A DNA stretch of 64,000 bases, taken from NCBI GenBank assembly GCA_014529385.2, contig CM043942.1, positions 17,993,991 to 18,057,990 on the forward strand, in the 5' to 3' direction. Each line of letters starts with the position of its first letter. The stretch's first letter is position 1. Position numbers and translations under genes: made by a program. The DNA is from Adiantum capillus-veneris. Taxonomy: Eukaryota > Streptophyta > Polypodiopsida > Polypodiales > Pteridaceae. Shown here piece after piece: positions 22,045 through 34,454 of this stretch. The notes under the pieces were generated by a model, which worked only from the letters and a program-made list of their open reading frames with translations, was not told the origin of the DNA and ran no database searches.

Positions 22045-22982
22045 TCAGATCGAGGCTCGGGGCAGCACTGTAGGAGGCTAGAGTCACCAACTCAGATTGG
22101 AGTGAAATTTGATAGGCGAAGACACGGCCCCAAATCTCGTGGGTAAGCCCGAAGGGCTTGGTGTTGTCAGAATTTCATTCTGAGGTCATCTCGATCACCG
22201 TTCGGCTTCGACAAAGTTCTGCGCAGGCCATTTTTGACTACGTGATCTCAGCGGGTGCAGATCCGACTCTGCAAATTTGGGGTTTTTGGCCTACGACTGC
22301 AGGTGCTGAGGATAACGACACTCCCAGAGTGTTGATTTGTGGCTGTCTACACATCGAAGGACGGCTCACAGTTCTTGGAGGCGTGTCACATACAACACGG
22401 GCGCATCTACACACAGACTGTAGGAGACATCCACTAGTTCATCAAGTAGCTTGTGTTTGCTGCTTGATATTCCAGATTTCATCCTAACATTGCAGGTACT
22501 TCCACATGGGATGTATTGTCAGAGATGATGTATGTTTGTTGAGGGTTTGCTGGCTGTGAGTCACGCAGCAAACAACCGCCGCAGCGGTTACAGCATACAA
22601 TGGGAAATTTGTGGATGTATGACTTTGTAGAAAGTCTATGTACTGTCAGATTTACTACAGCCTTTGTTGAGGGTCGAGTGAGGTTTTATTGAGCTGGGGG
22701 ATTCTCGAATGTTGAGATTCTTTCGGTGATACAGGTCTTGGAGCAATCCCTCGAGCACCCTTAGATAGGCAGCTAGGATGTATTGACTGTGAGTTAGACA
22801 GTTGGGATTGCATCTTTGCTTTACTCCCGTTGAGGCATTGTCGCAGTATATGCTTACAGGACAGTGACAGGATAGTCAGAGACAGTACAGGTGCAGGACA
22901 GGTTTACCCACAGCTTACAGTGTTAGAGAGACAGTGGTTTTTTGAGCTATTTTTTGGTCTGTTTTTAGTACATAAGAGCCAT

Positions 22983-23098
22983 TTTACAAAGGAAACTCTG
23001 CCAAAATTTCTGCAGAATCTGAAGCTTTCTTGGTTCATTTGACAGGTTGATATTGGTTCAGATGTCACTTTACAGGGGAAACTCTGCCGAATTTTTCC
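22983..23098 (+). promoter_or_regulatory. Duplicated leader box before gag
   Basis: Two copies of TTTACA(A/G)(A/G)GGAAACTCTGCC(A/G)AA(T/A)TTT lie at 22983-23013 and 23069-23098, the second about 30 bp upstream of the gag ATG. Related boxes occur at the same place in the copia elements at 10090 and 53226. Role unknown; packaging, dimerisation or translation signals are possible. Confidence 0.6.
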
Positions 23099-23128
23099 TA
23101 GAAAAGTAAACTACTGTGAAGCGTAGCT

Positions 23129-26042
23129 ATGGCTGGATCACAGGACACTGCTCTTTACAATATCAAGAAGTTGGATGGAACCAATTTCCCATTGTGGAAG
23201 AAGCAGATTTGGCACGTGTTGGTACAAAAGAAGCAGATAAAATCTATAAATCTCAAGGGGATAAAACCAGAAGATATGGACGAAGATGAATGGAGCGAAA
23301 TGGATGAATTGGCACTTTCTACCATTATGCTGACTTTGGCAGAAAGCGTTTACTTCAATGTAGCAGACGAGATGTCGGCTTATCAAGCATGGTTAAAGCT
23401 GAGTGATCTTTATGAGAAGCAGAGTGCAGCTTCACAGGTATACTGGCTTAAGAAGCTTTTTGACTTGAAGATGAAAGAAGGGACACCTATGTCCAATCAT
23501 CTGAATGAATTCAACACAATCTATAGTCAGCTGTCAGCTCAAGGTGTCAAGTTTGATGAACCTGTTAGAGCTATGTTCCTGTTGATCACATTGCCGGAAA
23601 GTTGGGACACTTTTTGCACAGCTTTGAGTAATTATGCACCTCCAGATGGTTTGAACATAGCAGGTGTAGAAGGAAGTCTGCTTACTGAAGAAACCAATAG
23701 AAAGACAATGGACAAAGGCAAAGGAACAGCCTTAGTTGTCAGGGGAAGGACCAAAGAAAAGTACAAAGGTGGAAAGAGGAATCAGTCTCGTAGCAAGTCC
23801 CGCAGTGCTAAAGGCAAGAGTGACATAAAATGCTACCATTGTGGCAAGAAGGGTCACATGAAAAGAGACTGCAAAGAATGGAAAGCAAAAAAAGGCAAAG
23901 AGAAAGCTGAAGACCATGGTGAGAAGAACAAGTCCTCAGTGAAGATTCAAGAAATAAATGTGACAAACACTGTTGCAGAGGATGACAGTCTAGTGTCAGG
24001 AGACATCTACTTCTTGAAGAATACAATGGACTCAGCTCTTCTTACAACATCTGATGGAAATGCACTGAGTGAATGGATTATAGACTCAGGGGCATCACTT
24101 CATGTGTCTCCAAACAAGGAGTGGTTTACTTCTTATGTGACCACTAAAGATCATGTTCGGCTAGGCAATGGGCAGACATGTGAGATCTTAGGTGTTGGAG
24201 ATGTTCAATTAAAGTTTCAGAATGGCTCTTCTTTCACGCTGAAGAATGTGAGACATGTTCCCGCAATTACAAAGAGCTTGATCAGCACAGGTTTACTTGA
24301 TGATGCTGGCTACATCACCACTTTTGGACAGAACATGTGGAAGATATCCAAGGGTTCTATGACAGTAGCACATGGAGTAAAGTCTGGAGGACTTTATATG
24401 ATTTATGTATCAAATGTCTCTAAAAATGTAATCAATGTAACCGAGCAGCCGAACGTTTCTTTGTGGCATAGTCGGTTAGGACATATGTCCAAGAAGGGAA
24501 TGGAAATCTTGTCTCGTTCTCGTTATTTGCCTGGATTTTCATTTAATGATTTTGAATTCTGTGAACATTGTCTGTATGGTAAGCAAACACAGCAGCCACA
24601 TAAGCATAGAAGCAGTAGAAGAGATACACAGTTGGCACTTGTTCATAGTGATTTGTGTGGACCTATGCCTAACCTATCTCTAGGGGGAGCTTCTTACTTT
24701 ATGACATTTATAGATGATTACTCGAGGAAAGTATGGGTTTACTTTCTCAAGCACAAGGATGAAGCGTTTAGTGTTTTCAAAACGTTTGTGACACTTGTGG
24801 AGAATCAGAGTGGCAAGAAGCTTAAATGCTTACGCACTGACAATGGTGGAGAGTATGTTTCAATGGCCTTTCAGGACTTTTGTGAGTCAAAAGGTATAAA
24901 ACGTGAACTTACTGCTCCTTACAATCCTCCTCAAAATGGTGTTGCTGAGAGGATGAATAGGACCATACAAGAGAAGGTCAAAAGTATGTTGTCTAATGCA
25001 CAGCTGCCAAATGGGTTTTGGGCTGAAGCTGTATCAACAGCTGTTCGTCTTGTAAATAGATCTAGTAGCAAGGTTTTGCAGAAGGATTCAGTGCCAGAGA
25101 TGGTATGGTCAGGCAAAATGACCTCATACAAGCATCTCAGAGTCTTTGGCTGTGAGGCATATACTCACGTTCCAAAGGAATTTAGGAACAAACTTGAGCC
25201 AAAGAGTAGAAAGTGCATCTTTCTAGGCTATGGTAATTCTGGTGAGATGGGGTACAGAATTTGGGATCCCGAATCCAGAAAGGTTGTCCGCAGCAATGAT
25301 GTTCACTTTAATGAATCCAAATATCATTCCAAACCAGAGAGGGTTGAGGAGATTAGAAGAGTTGTCTTCCAAGAAGATGGACCTGCACGTGCAAGACAAA
25401 ATGTCAGGGCTCAAGAGGAGCAAGGACAGGATAAAGTGGAACCACAGGTTGTGGCTGAGCCTGAGCCACCTATTGTGCGTAGATCTGGACGTGTCACACG
25501 ACCTCCTGATAGGTTTGTTCCATCCATGAACTATGTCATGTTGACTGATTGCAATGAGCCTTCATGTTACAAGGAAGCAGTGCAAATGAAGGACTCCGGG
25601 AATTGGAAATTGGCCATGCAGTCAGAGATGACAGCTCTGCATAAAAACAAGACATGGAAGCTAGTTAAATTACCACAGGGAAAAAAGGCTCTACCTTGTA
25701 AATGGGTTTACAGGTATAAGATCACCGTTCATGATAGTCACCCAAAGTAAAAAGCAAGGCTTGTTGCCGAGGGCTTTAAGCAAGAACAAGGCATTAACTT
25801 TGATGAAGTCTTCTCTCCGGTGGTCAAGATGACTACATTGAGATGCTTTCTTGCATTGGTTGCCATATTAGATTTGGTGTTGCACCAAATGGATGTCAAG
25901 ATAGCGTTCTTGCATGGTGATTTAGATGTGGAAATTTACATGCAGCAGCCAGAAGGGTTTGTTGAGAAAGGCAAGGAAGATTGGGTATGCCAGTTGTTAA
26001 AGAGTCTTTATGGCTTAAAACAATCACCGAGGGCATGGTACC
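23129..26042 (+). pseudogene. Copia-1 gag-pol, 5' part (gag, protease, integrase, RT start)
   Basis: ATG 23129 opens an 873-codon frame. Gag comes first (residues about 1-230; YNIKKLDGTNFPLWKKQI), then a zinc knuckle CYHCGKKGHMKRDC at 235-248, and the aspartic protease D319-S-G-A. The integrase zinc module is H447, H452, C478 and C481, and its catalytic triad is D508, D571 and E607, with the D-x35-E spacing usual for the family. The basic C-terminal region with RVFGCEA follows, then RT from about residue 840. TAA at 25748-25750 stands where the family has Tyr or Phe and stops translation. The same frame continues to 26042 (VKMTTL, QMDVKIAFLHGD, KSLYGLKQSPRAW), where the nested element cuts it. 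Apart from the stop, the enzymes before it look intact. Confidence 0.95.
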
Positions 26043-26618
26043 TGTTAACCCTCACGGCACACGGACACCCTATGATCTATAAACGTTGTATTATTTATTT
26101 AAGTAGAGTCAGGTACCGGGCTTGTCAGTCCAACAGGGAAAGGTAGAGTGATCGTCGATGAGAGACGCACTTTAACTTGGACATTCAAGGGATTAGTTGG
26201 TTAAGCATGGGCGCCCAAGTGTGAATGGGGTGAGCTCCTATAAAAGCCAACTAAACCTAATTTTTACTCATTCTCTCATTTGTGCAATTGAAGAGTGCTC
26301 TTGCTCCATCTCCATCTTCTTCTTCTTCACCTCCTTGTGTGTGTGTGTGTGAGAGGGAGAGAGAGAGGGAGAGTGTGTGTGCGATCGAGCATTACGAAGG
26401 CACGACGGCGGCGAAGCGGTTGAGCGCGGCACGACTGCAGCTTCTTCTTCATCGCGGCAAGGAATCCACCACGAAGGCGAGCGTAGAGCGGTGAGTGACA
26501 CACCCTTTGTTTTCTTGAGCTTGCTAGTTTAGGCTTGTTGTGTGCTTGGAGCCGTTTGTGGCTCGCATACGGTGTATTGGCAAGTCCCTTGCTTCGACAG
26601 TGCGGCAAGGAGCGCACA
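26043..26618 (+). repeat. Nested element 5' LTR, 576 bp
   Basis: TGTTAACCCTCACGGCAC...GGAGCGCACA. It contains a TATAAAAG box (26239-26246) about 190 bp in, a TCTTCT run and a GT/GA microsatellite (26336-26380). Confidence 0.96.
26239..26246 (+). promoter_or_regulatory. TATA box of the nested element 5' LTR
   Basis: TATAAAAG is the likely Pol II promoter core. The 3' LTR has TGTAAAAG at the same place. Confidence 0.65.
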
Positions 26619-26622
26619 TTTT

Positions 26623-26640
26623 TGGCGCCGCTGCCGGGGA
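26623..26640 (+). other. Primer binding site (Asp tRNA)
   Basis: TGGCGCCGCTGCCGGGGA matches the complement of the plant Asp-tRNA 3' end at 17 of 18 positions (C for T at position 9), four bases after the LTR. Confidence 0.9.
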
Positions 26641-26744
26641 TATGCCCTACACTAAGCTCGGTTAGCACTTTACGCTTCCTTGTGGTGCAATTTCTATCAT
26701 AGGAAAGGCAGGGAAGGAGTGTGTGGAGATTTCTGTTTTTTGCG

Positions 26745-27060
26745 TTTTTCTGCATTTGCTGTCAAGTTTCAATTTCTGCTATTGTCTGCGTTTTTTCAAT
26801 TTCTGCAATTTCTGCATTTTCAAGTTCGGCGTTTTCAATTTCTGCAATTTTCTGCATTTCTGCGTTTTTTTAATTTTCTGCAATTTCTGCAATTGCTGCG
26901 TTTTTTCTGTAATTTCTGCAATTTCTACATTTCTGCGTTTTTCAATTTTCTGCGTATCTGCGTTTTTTCAATTTCTGCGTTTTTTGAAATTTTTGCATAT
27001 CTGCGTTTTCAATTTCTGCAATTTCTGCATATCTGCGTTTTCAATTTTTGTATTTTGTGC
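26745..27060 (+). repeat. Degenerate TTTCTGC(A/G) minisatellite in the leader
   Basis: Dozens of TTTCTGCAATTTCTGCGTTTTTTCAA-like units of about 10-26 bp. They create Phe/Leu-rich pseudo-frames that are not genes. Confidence 0.85.
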
Positions 27061-27244
27061 ACCCAAAAAAAAAATAAATATATTTTTTCTCCAAAAAAAA
27101 GGAAAAAAAAAATTTGAAAAAAAAAAATAAAAAATCGGAAATTAAAAACGCGAGTGAGCGGGCGGCGAAATTTTTCGAAAATAAAAAACGTGACTCTTAA
27201 AACGGATAGGTTGGTTTGTATAAAAGATAGATCGGGATCATTTT

Positions 27245-27280
27245 CCCAAGCCCAAGCCCAAGCCCAAGCCCAGGCCCAGG
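27245..27280 (+). repeat. (CCCAAG)n hexanucleotide repeat
   Basis: Six units: four CCCAAG then two CCCAGG, in the non-coding leader. Confidence 0.95.
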
Positions 27281-27838
27281 CCTCAGTCCGCAGTCTAATG
27301 ATATATACTAGACTCACTCTTATATATATACCCTACTCCCTCAAGAGAGAATGAGAGCATGTGGGACAAGTCCTCCACTCTCCTCCTTTCTCTTCCCACT
27401 TGCATCCTTAGACTTTCTAGTTTGGGCCTAGTTCCCTACTAGAAATTGACAGTTTTAGGGATTCCGAGGGCATAGAGTGACCAAACGGAGGGCTGTAAAG
27501 CACGGCACGACCCTCTGACCGATACGCTCGTTTCGAGCTATCACACGGCCCATTCCACGACACGCTCTAAAAAATCTAGCAAAAAAACAAACAAAAAACA
27601 TGCTAAAAACTAGTCACAAGGCCTCCTAGAGCAGCTTTTTGACACCTTAGGGTATCAAAAGCACATGCACTTACGCTCTGGGCGGGTGCTAGAACACGAG
27701 CATATTGAGGGTGCCTCTGTTCATACGGACACCCATTACCCATCCAGGATAAGCTCTAGACCCTAAGCGGGGACACAAGGTAGCACCACCCAAGACCCTA
27801 AAATAGCCGCTAGTGATTCCTCCTCCGACTCAGAAATC

Positions 27839-28300
27839 ATGGAAGCATACCCTACCCAAAACACTGAGAGAGAAGGCCATGCACCTCCCGAAGCTCCACA
27901 GCCTAGTACTAGTATGTTTAGCCGTTTCATGGAAACATTAGGTAGAGCTACTCGCTCGGAACCTGATGCAAATGAAGCACGCGAAGGGGGTGGGGAAGTG
28001 GAATCTCCTTTCACATCGCACGTGGACCCCACACCCCCAAAGAGTGTCCATGTGGATATCCTGCCAACTTCTTACCAAGAAGGCCCTGTTGAGCTGCCTC
28101 CTTCAGAAGTTCCCTCTAGAGTACCGTTGGTGACAAGTAAAACCACGGAGAGCAATATTGCTTCTACCTCACAAGAAACCGTTAACACGTCGACTCTAGA
28201 AGGATGGTTCATTAATGATCATTGGACATACGACCTCCACACTGAGGTGTTGACGGATCTACACTCTGGCCACGCCTACCATGTAGGATGGATAGAGATT
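27839..28300 (+). pseudogene. Nested element gag N-terminus, out of frame with the rest
   Basis: ATG 27839 opens a frame (MEAYPTQNTEREGHAPPEAP) rich in Pro, Ser and Thr. It is followed by LEGWFINDHWTYDLHTEVLTD and ends at 28330. A frame change somewhere in 28285-28325 would join it to the long frame at 28288. Whether this is a decay frameshift or a separate small ORF cannot be settled here. The segment lacks any domain I recognise. Confidence 0.6.
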
Positions 28301-31300
28301 GTACGAGCATCGAAGATCAACAGAAAATGATCTGTAATGTTATCCATGGCATTATTCAATCAGAAAGGCAAAACCGAGGGGTAAATATACTCTCAACTGG
28401 CCCCATGAGATTTCTGGATACGAGCAAGGCTCAACAGCCTACTCTATCACAAATGGAGACTCCTCTAATGAGCCCCATGGACCCATCTTACGTCATTTCA
28501 CCTGGGGTCTCTATGCAATCTGAGCCTCCGAGCGAAAACTTTAGCTTCCCTAACTTGGCTCAACCCTCTATCAAGGAAAACATAGTGCTCACTCCAGGGA
28601 TAAGCCTGACAGAGAATGTACCGATGACATCTACGGTTAGCGCAGTGCCACTACCTAGTGTCGTAGTACCTAATATGGGGCCTCGACCATATGTGCCTCT
28701 AGCCCCTTATGCACACATGGCCCCCACACCTCCAATTGTACCACTTGCTTATGCTCCTCGAGTGCCGATCCCTAGCTCTTATCCGAGTGGACCTATGCCC
28801 GGTTATGTTCCATATCCTCCATCATCTATACATATGCCAAGACCGGTACCCGTCCCTCTCCCACATATGATTCCAAGAGTACCTCCACCGGCCCTGCCTC
28901 CTCACATAGGTGACTTGGCAGCGTTTGCTCAAACCATAGGTCGATCTATCGCGGAAAATATGCGTCATGCATTTGATAGAGAGCCTAGAAGTAAGGCAGT
29001 ACAAATTGCCAAACTCACGCAAAAATTCAATGGGGACGAAGATGCTAGAAAACACATTGAAGTGTTTGAACAAGTATGTGATTCCTTAGGGGAACGCAAC
29101 GAACTACATAAGTGCAATGCCTTAAGCTTGACATTAAGTGGGAAGGCTGGAGATTGGTATAGGACCCTAAGGGTGGACGAGAAAACAATCTACCCTACCC
29201 TTCGAAGGTTGTTTCTAAAGGAGTACATACGAGAAGGTGTGCTTTGGGGTGTAGCATCTCAGCTACAGAATGCCGAACGTAAGGAAGGAGAGTCAGTAAG
29301 GGACTTCATTAGTCGTCTAAAGCACTTAAACTCTCGTTGCCCTGTAAATGAGCACTTCAACAATAACCAACTGCTTGATCGATTCATTCGAGGGTTGAGG
29401 AATGAAGGAATCTATAATGGACTAGTGATTAGAGGTATCACAACCTGGGAAGATGTCACTGCCAATGCAATCCAATTAGAGGACAACTTGATGATAGCAG
29501 GCATGAGGGTGTCTACTGACACGAGATCCACTAGCTCACAAGCCATTGAGTATGAACCCATGACTGCAAAGCCCATTGCCAATGAGCCAAAGGTATTTGA
29601 GACATTCTTGACAGACCTCACCAAGGCAATCCAAGAGTCTCTTAAGGATAATCGACCCCCTCAAAATAGTCACATGTATCCAAGAAGGGAGCAACAATGG
29701 TGTTCCATTTGCTTAGGTCCACATAGCACTAGTGAGTGCCCTACGTTTAGAGTAAAATTTAATGGAACTTGCTACGCATGTGGTAGGTATGGTCACCAAG
29801 CTAAGGATTGTTTAATGATCAAACATATGATGGCAAATAGACCACCTGTAGCCTGGACGGATGCGCCTCGACCTCCTGTATTGATGCCTACTCCACCTGT
29901 TGAGCAACTACCGCAACACATGGTCCCTAGACCTCAAAATGTTGTACAAGCTACACCGCTACCACCTCTTGTGCTAGGACCGCAGCCCCCGCATCCAAGA
30001 GTCGCCCCTATGAACCAAGTGGGTTGCGAGCCATCAAATGCTTATCCAGATGGCTATGAGGAGGAAATAGACACTAGTATTGCCTACGGACTTGATACAT
30101 TGGAAGAGTGTCCTATATACTACATGGAAGATTGTTGGGGACAAGTCAAGCCGGTTTATCAAGCTGCTGCTCTCGCATCCAGAGGTCAAAATATCAACAC
30201 CCAGGCTAGGAGGCCACCTCTTCAATGCTACGAGTGTGGTGGACCACATCGAGCAGCGGAGTGCCCTATTAGGCTGCAAAAGAATGCTGCACAGATGCAA
30301 ATGAATCAAGGGAGCACGTCTGCAATGCCAATACTCACATGTAATCGTTGTGGCATAGATCACTTGATTGCCCAATGCCCCTATAACCCAAATGCGCCTA
30401 AAATCACACCCCTGAATTTGGTCGAAATTGCTAGTGTGACGTCGCCAATACCACCCGTCGCACCCGCTTATGCGATTACACGGTCCATGCTTCAAGGGCC
30501 AGGACATATCCTCGAAGAGAGAGATACCGCGTCAGTTATCCAAGCAAAGAAAAAGAAGACACGAAGGAAGAAGTCGCAGAATACGGAAAATTCAAAGCCG
30601 AGTTCCAAAACAAACATAGGAACAGGAGATGACCCCGTGTATATGAATGACCTCGAGGATGATTCAGATTCAGTCGAGACAATGGAGACTAGAACCAATA
30701 CCACAAAGGGAAAGACCGACAAGGAAAACCGTAACATGGAACCAAATGAAAACCGAATAAGAGAAAATCATAAAGATCCTCTGAAAACACCACAAGTGTT
30801 TCCAAATCCAATCCAAGACCCCCAAGATAAACCGCAGGGGCAAAAAGGGAAGAATCGTAAAAAGAAGATTGGGACGTACCCAAACCCAGTAGACGAGATT
30901 AAGCAGGTGAAACATCTAAGAGGTTTAGTGGAGGAGACTCAAAGGAAACTAGAACCAGAACCCATGCATATCAAAATTCATGACACAGTGTTTCCCACGC
31001 AAGTTCATCCACCCCACATGAACCATAGACCGTTAGCCATATCTAGTATCATCCAAGAAGGGAGTGAGGACAGGACATCAGAAAGTGAGCATACACCCTT
31101 CTTGTTGGAAAGGATGTTTAACGAAGGAATAACTGATCCCATTGAGGAATATGAGATTCCATCCTCACCAGTTCCTAGTCAAGGACCTACACCCTGCAAA
31201 ACGCCAATGAATGTTGCCAAACTAGTGGACTTCATGTCTTCTGAGGTCCGAACCACGATCATAGCAAAGCTGTATGGAGATCCTGAGTTATTCCTTGCAC

Positions 31301-32826
31301 TTCGAGCATTCCTTAACGGAGAGCTACGAACGGGATTACCGCAGTTTGCACAACCAAATAGGCCTGACTCGATTATGATTGATGAGGAAAATCATGTGCA
31401 ATCACTTGACTTAGATGGACACGAGTCTGTGATCGAGGTACCCATTAACGAATTAGGGCAGTATTTTGAAGGCGACGAGTCTAATGCGACCGTACCCATC
31501 ACTACCAAGGGATTAACTATAAAGGGAATTCTTGATGGTGGTGCGGGAGTTAGCATCGTTACAAAAGATTGTTGGGAATCCATGGGAAAACCCGGCCTCA
31601 GTGTTACTAACATTGTGGTAAAGATGGCAAATGGTACCATAGCCAAACCTATGGGGATGCTCAAGGATCTTAAGATCAAAGTTCTAGGACACAAGGTTCG
31701 ACATACGTTCATTGTAGTGGATTTCTCTAAACACCTTATGTCATATGAAATGATTTTAGGATGACCATTCATGAGGGAAGCACAAATGGTTCACGATTGG
31801 TCTAAAAATCATGTCTATTTGCAATTCCAAGACTATGTCCTTAGAGTGGATTTGGTGACTGGTAAGGTACACCCCTTAGGGAGTAAAACCATTATTGATC
31901 ATCGCTCTGACACCACCGTTCACTCGGCCCCACTACAATATTGTTACACTTGTAAGAAGGATACAGACATTGGCCAAGATTCTCCTTATATGGATATCCT
32001 ACCTGGGATGACTGAGTCGGACAATGTGGATTGGGTCCACCTAGCATCAACCATAGACACTTGGGGAAATAGGGGGACGACCTGGGTAACACCTGAGGGG
32101 GATGAAATGCCTATACCCTTAAATATGCTACAAGCAATGCATATCGCTTCTGACAAGACTCATCCTAATGTAACGAAGAAAACATACAAGTGGGTCCCTA
32201 AAGCTTCCTTAGTGACCATAGCTAGTGCTAAAAAACAGAAGCCTTGTAAGAAACGTACCACTCGCTCCAAGAAAAGTAAGAAAATGTTGCGATGGATCCC
32301 TAAACGACTATTGGAAGCCCAAGGCTACTATCAAGGAAATGATCAAATCTGGGTGCCAAAACGTAGATTGTGCTCTTACCTATCACCTGACCCAAGTGAG
32401 CCCAATCCTGTAGCTCCAAAACGAATCAATGATCGTGGAAAGAAAAAAATCACAGAATGCTACACACCCGCTCCCGAGCTAGTTTGGGTACCAAAGAAAG
32501 AACGATTTGTTCCACCTAGCTCAGGAAGGGGGGAGTCCCATGAAGCTTCTAGCTCCTCGTGTAATACATCCATAGAGGTAAAAGCTTCTACACAGCCTCC
32601 ATCTATAGTAATGAACCTCAATGAAGCTACAAAAGAATCCACACCTCCCAGTGTTCAAGAATCACCTGATGAACCACTTCAAGTTCAATCCTGGGAGAGT
32701 ACCTTACCACCCTTGCAACTTGACGAGGCACCTAGGGTAATAGAAAACTACTGGCAAAAATCCTCACCTATTACCAACTGGAATAATTGGTTTCAAAGGG
32801 TGACAAGCTCATTTCAAATGGTATGA
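28288..32826 (+). pseudogene. Nested element gag-protease ORF with WVPK-repeat tail and one internal TGA
   Basis: A frame of 1,512 codons is interrupted only by TGA at 31762-31764. Residues 1-220 are Pro-rich. About 235-370 is the gag core (KFNGDEDARKHIEVFEQ, LSGKAGDWYRTL, FIRGLRNEGIYNGL). Four zinc knuckles start at C472, C495, C647 and C685; only that at 495 has the usual CX2CX4HX4C spacing, the others being CX2CX3HX4C. A basic, low-complexity linker follows, then the protease (D1083-G-G-A-G-V). The TGA sits where Arg is usual after the terminal LG of the protease, consistent with CGA to TGA. The tail (31771-32826) has four W(V/I)PK repeats and no RT motif. The molecule would give gag particles and protease only. 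Confidence 0.9.
32191..32496 (+). repeat. Four W(V/I)PK protein motifs in the tail of the gag-protease ORF
   Basis: TGG codons at 32191, 32293, 32350 and 32485 open KWVPKA, RWIPKR, IWVPKR and VWVPKK, each in a basic context. They occupy the place where RT would normally begin. Confidence 0.8.
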
Positions 32827-34454
32827 TCTACCCAAGGAAGGGGGGAGTGTTTGCTGACAGTCATCATTCATTTGTTTCCCTCTCAACCTTTTTCCCTGAC
32901 CTCTCAATTCCGATCTTAGGGAATGTACATATAAAGCTTTATACTCACAAAAAAAAAAAAAAGAGCAAGAGCAATTAGCAAACGAGTATGCATAATAAAA
33001 GTCAAAACATTGACTCAGACCTGCACATGTCACATATGGTACAGTGAAACAGAAACCTATGCCATGAAACACCTTCGATCCTCATCACTTGAGTGATGGA
33101 GGGTAAGGTAAGATTAGTACGATAGGAGTGTTTCTGTTTTAGAGTTGAGTGATTAGAAAAGTTCTCTTTTCCCACTAATGTGCCTCCTGGAGGTATTCCT
33201 TTTGTTTCCTAGTGTGTACAGGAGCGTGTTGCTATTGATAGGATTTGGACGTTCATGGAACCTTTCTCTCGTTCACACTTCAAATCAAGCGCGACCATCG
33301 ACACAAACAGGTGTTTCTTGTCCATTAGCATCGCCTTTATCTTTTTGCATCCATGTTTGTCTGCTTTGATTGTGATTGGTAGCATAATATTCAGCGCATT
33401 GGCTTAGTATCAAACATTTAATTCAATGTAATGTTTTGTCATAATCACTTGTTTAGGTGTAAAAATCAAGCAGTCCGACTAAGCTACTTTGACCAAGCTA
33501 GGTGTTAGAGATCTTCTCTTAATACCATGGGGAATGCCTTCCTAATAAGCAATGGTTACTTAGGTTCTTAATTCGATTTAGGCAGCATTGTGTGAAATGT
33601 ACTAGGGCTTTCTAGTGGGCTTAACCCTAGTGACCTTTAGCTTAAGTATTATAAAGGGAGTTTACTAATGTGATGAGCCTGGGGAGGGTAACAGTGTTAT
33701 ATGACCCCTCAAAGTTAAAAAATTTAAATGTTGAAAATGAACAAACAAAAAATCAAAGTGCCACAATGTAAAATTTTAAGCTGGAAGAGAAATCTCAGCT
33801 TAAATTGGTACTTCACTCACATGTATCGCCTATGGTACTAGAGCCCTAGAGGTTCCCAGTGTGGGCGCTTTTCCTTGAAAAGCAAAAAACCCAAGGCATA
33901 CAAAATAAGCACCCACTTCATAATTGAATCAATGAGAAAAGACTTTGGGGGGTCAAAGAAAAAGTAATCAGTCAGGCGATGATTTCATGAGAAATTCCTT
34001 TTATGGTAGCTTAACTACAAGGTTTTCTAGATATAGCCTCTAGTCAGCCCTCGAACATGAATACTTGGCTCTCGCGATTAAACAACTTAATTGACCACAG
34101 ATAATTAAGAAGCTTACCCATGGTATTAATACTTGATCTCTAGTGCCTTTCGACCGTCAGATTAGCAACCCCAGACTTGTTTAATTTTCTACCTTTACAT
34201 CTGTTTATGCATTTGATTACATTGCAATTTAATGTTCATTGCTATCAAATTGTTTGAAATTCTTTGACCAATCAATGTGTCTACCTAAAACTGCATATGC
34301 TTTTTAAGAGAATGCCATTACTGTGCCAATGTTGTTTGATTTTGCAGTGACTGAAGAAGGCTAAGGACATTCATCTCAAATGCTCTTCCACCTCGACGAA
34401 CCAGCTTCAACTCAATAGCTTCCGAGGATGGAATCTACATTAGGAAGGGGGGCA
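32827..34454 (+). other. 3' non-coding region of the nested element
   Basis: About 1.6 kb without a coding frame. It includes a 13-A run (32949-32961) and internal copies of the polypurine tract at 32835-32845 and, just inside the ORF, 32523-32533. Confidence 0.75.
34442..34452 (+). other. Polypurine tract of the nested element
   Basis: AGGAAGGGGGG, two bases before the 3' LTR. The same 11-mer occurs at 32523 and 32835. Confidence 0.85.

Noticed and set aside
26680-27130. Phe/Leu-rich frames resembling a multi-pass membrane protein
   Set aside because: They arise from the T-rich TTTCTGC minisatellite, occur in several frames at once and lie in the untranslated leader of the nested element.
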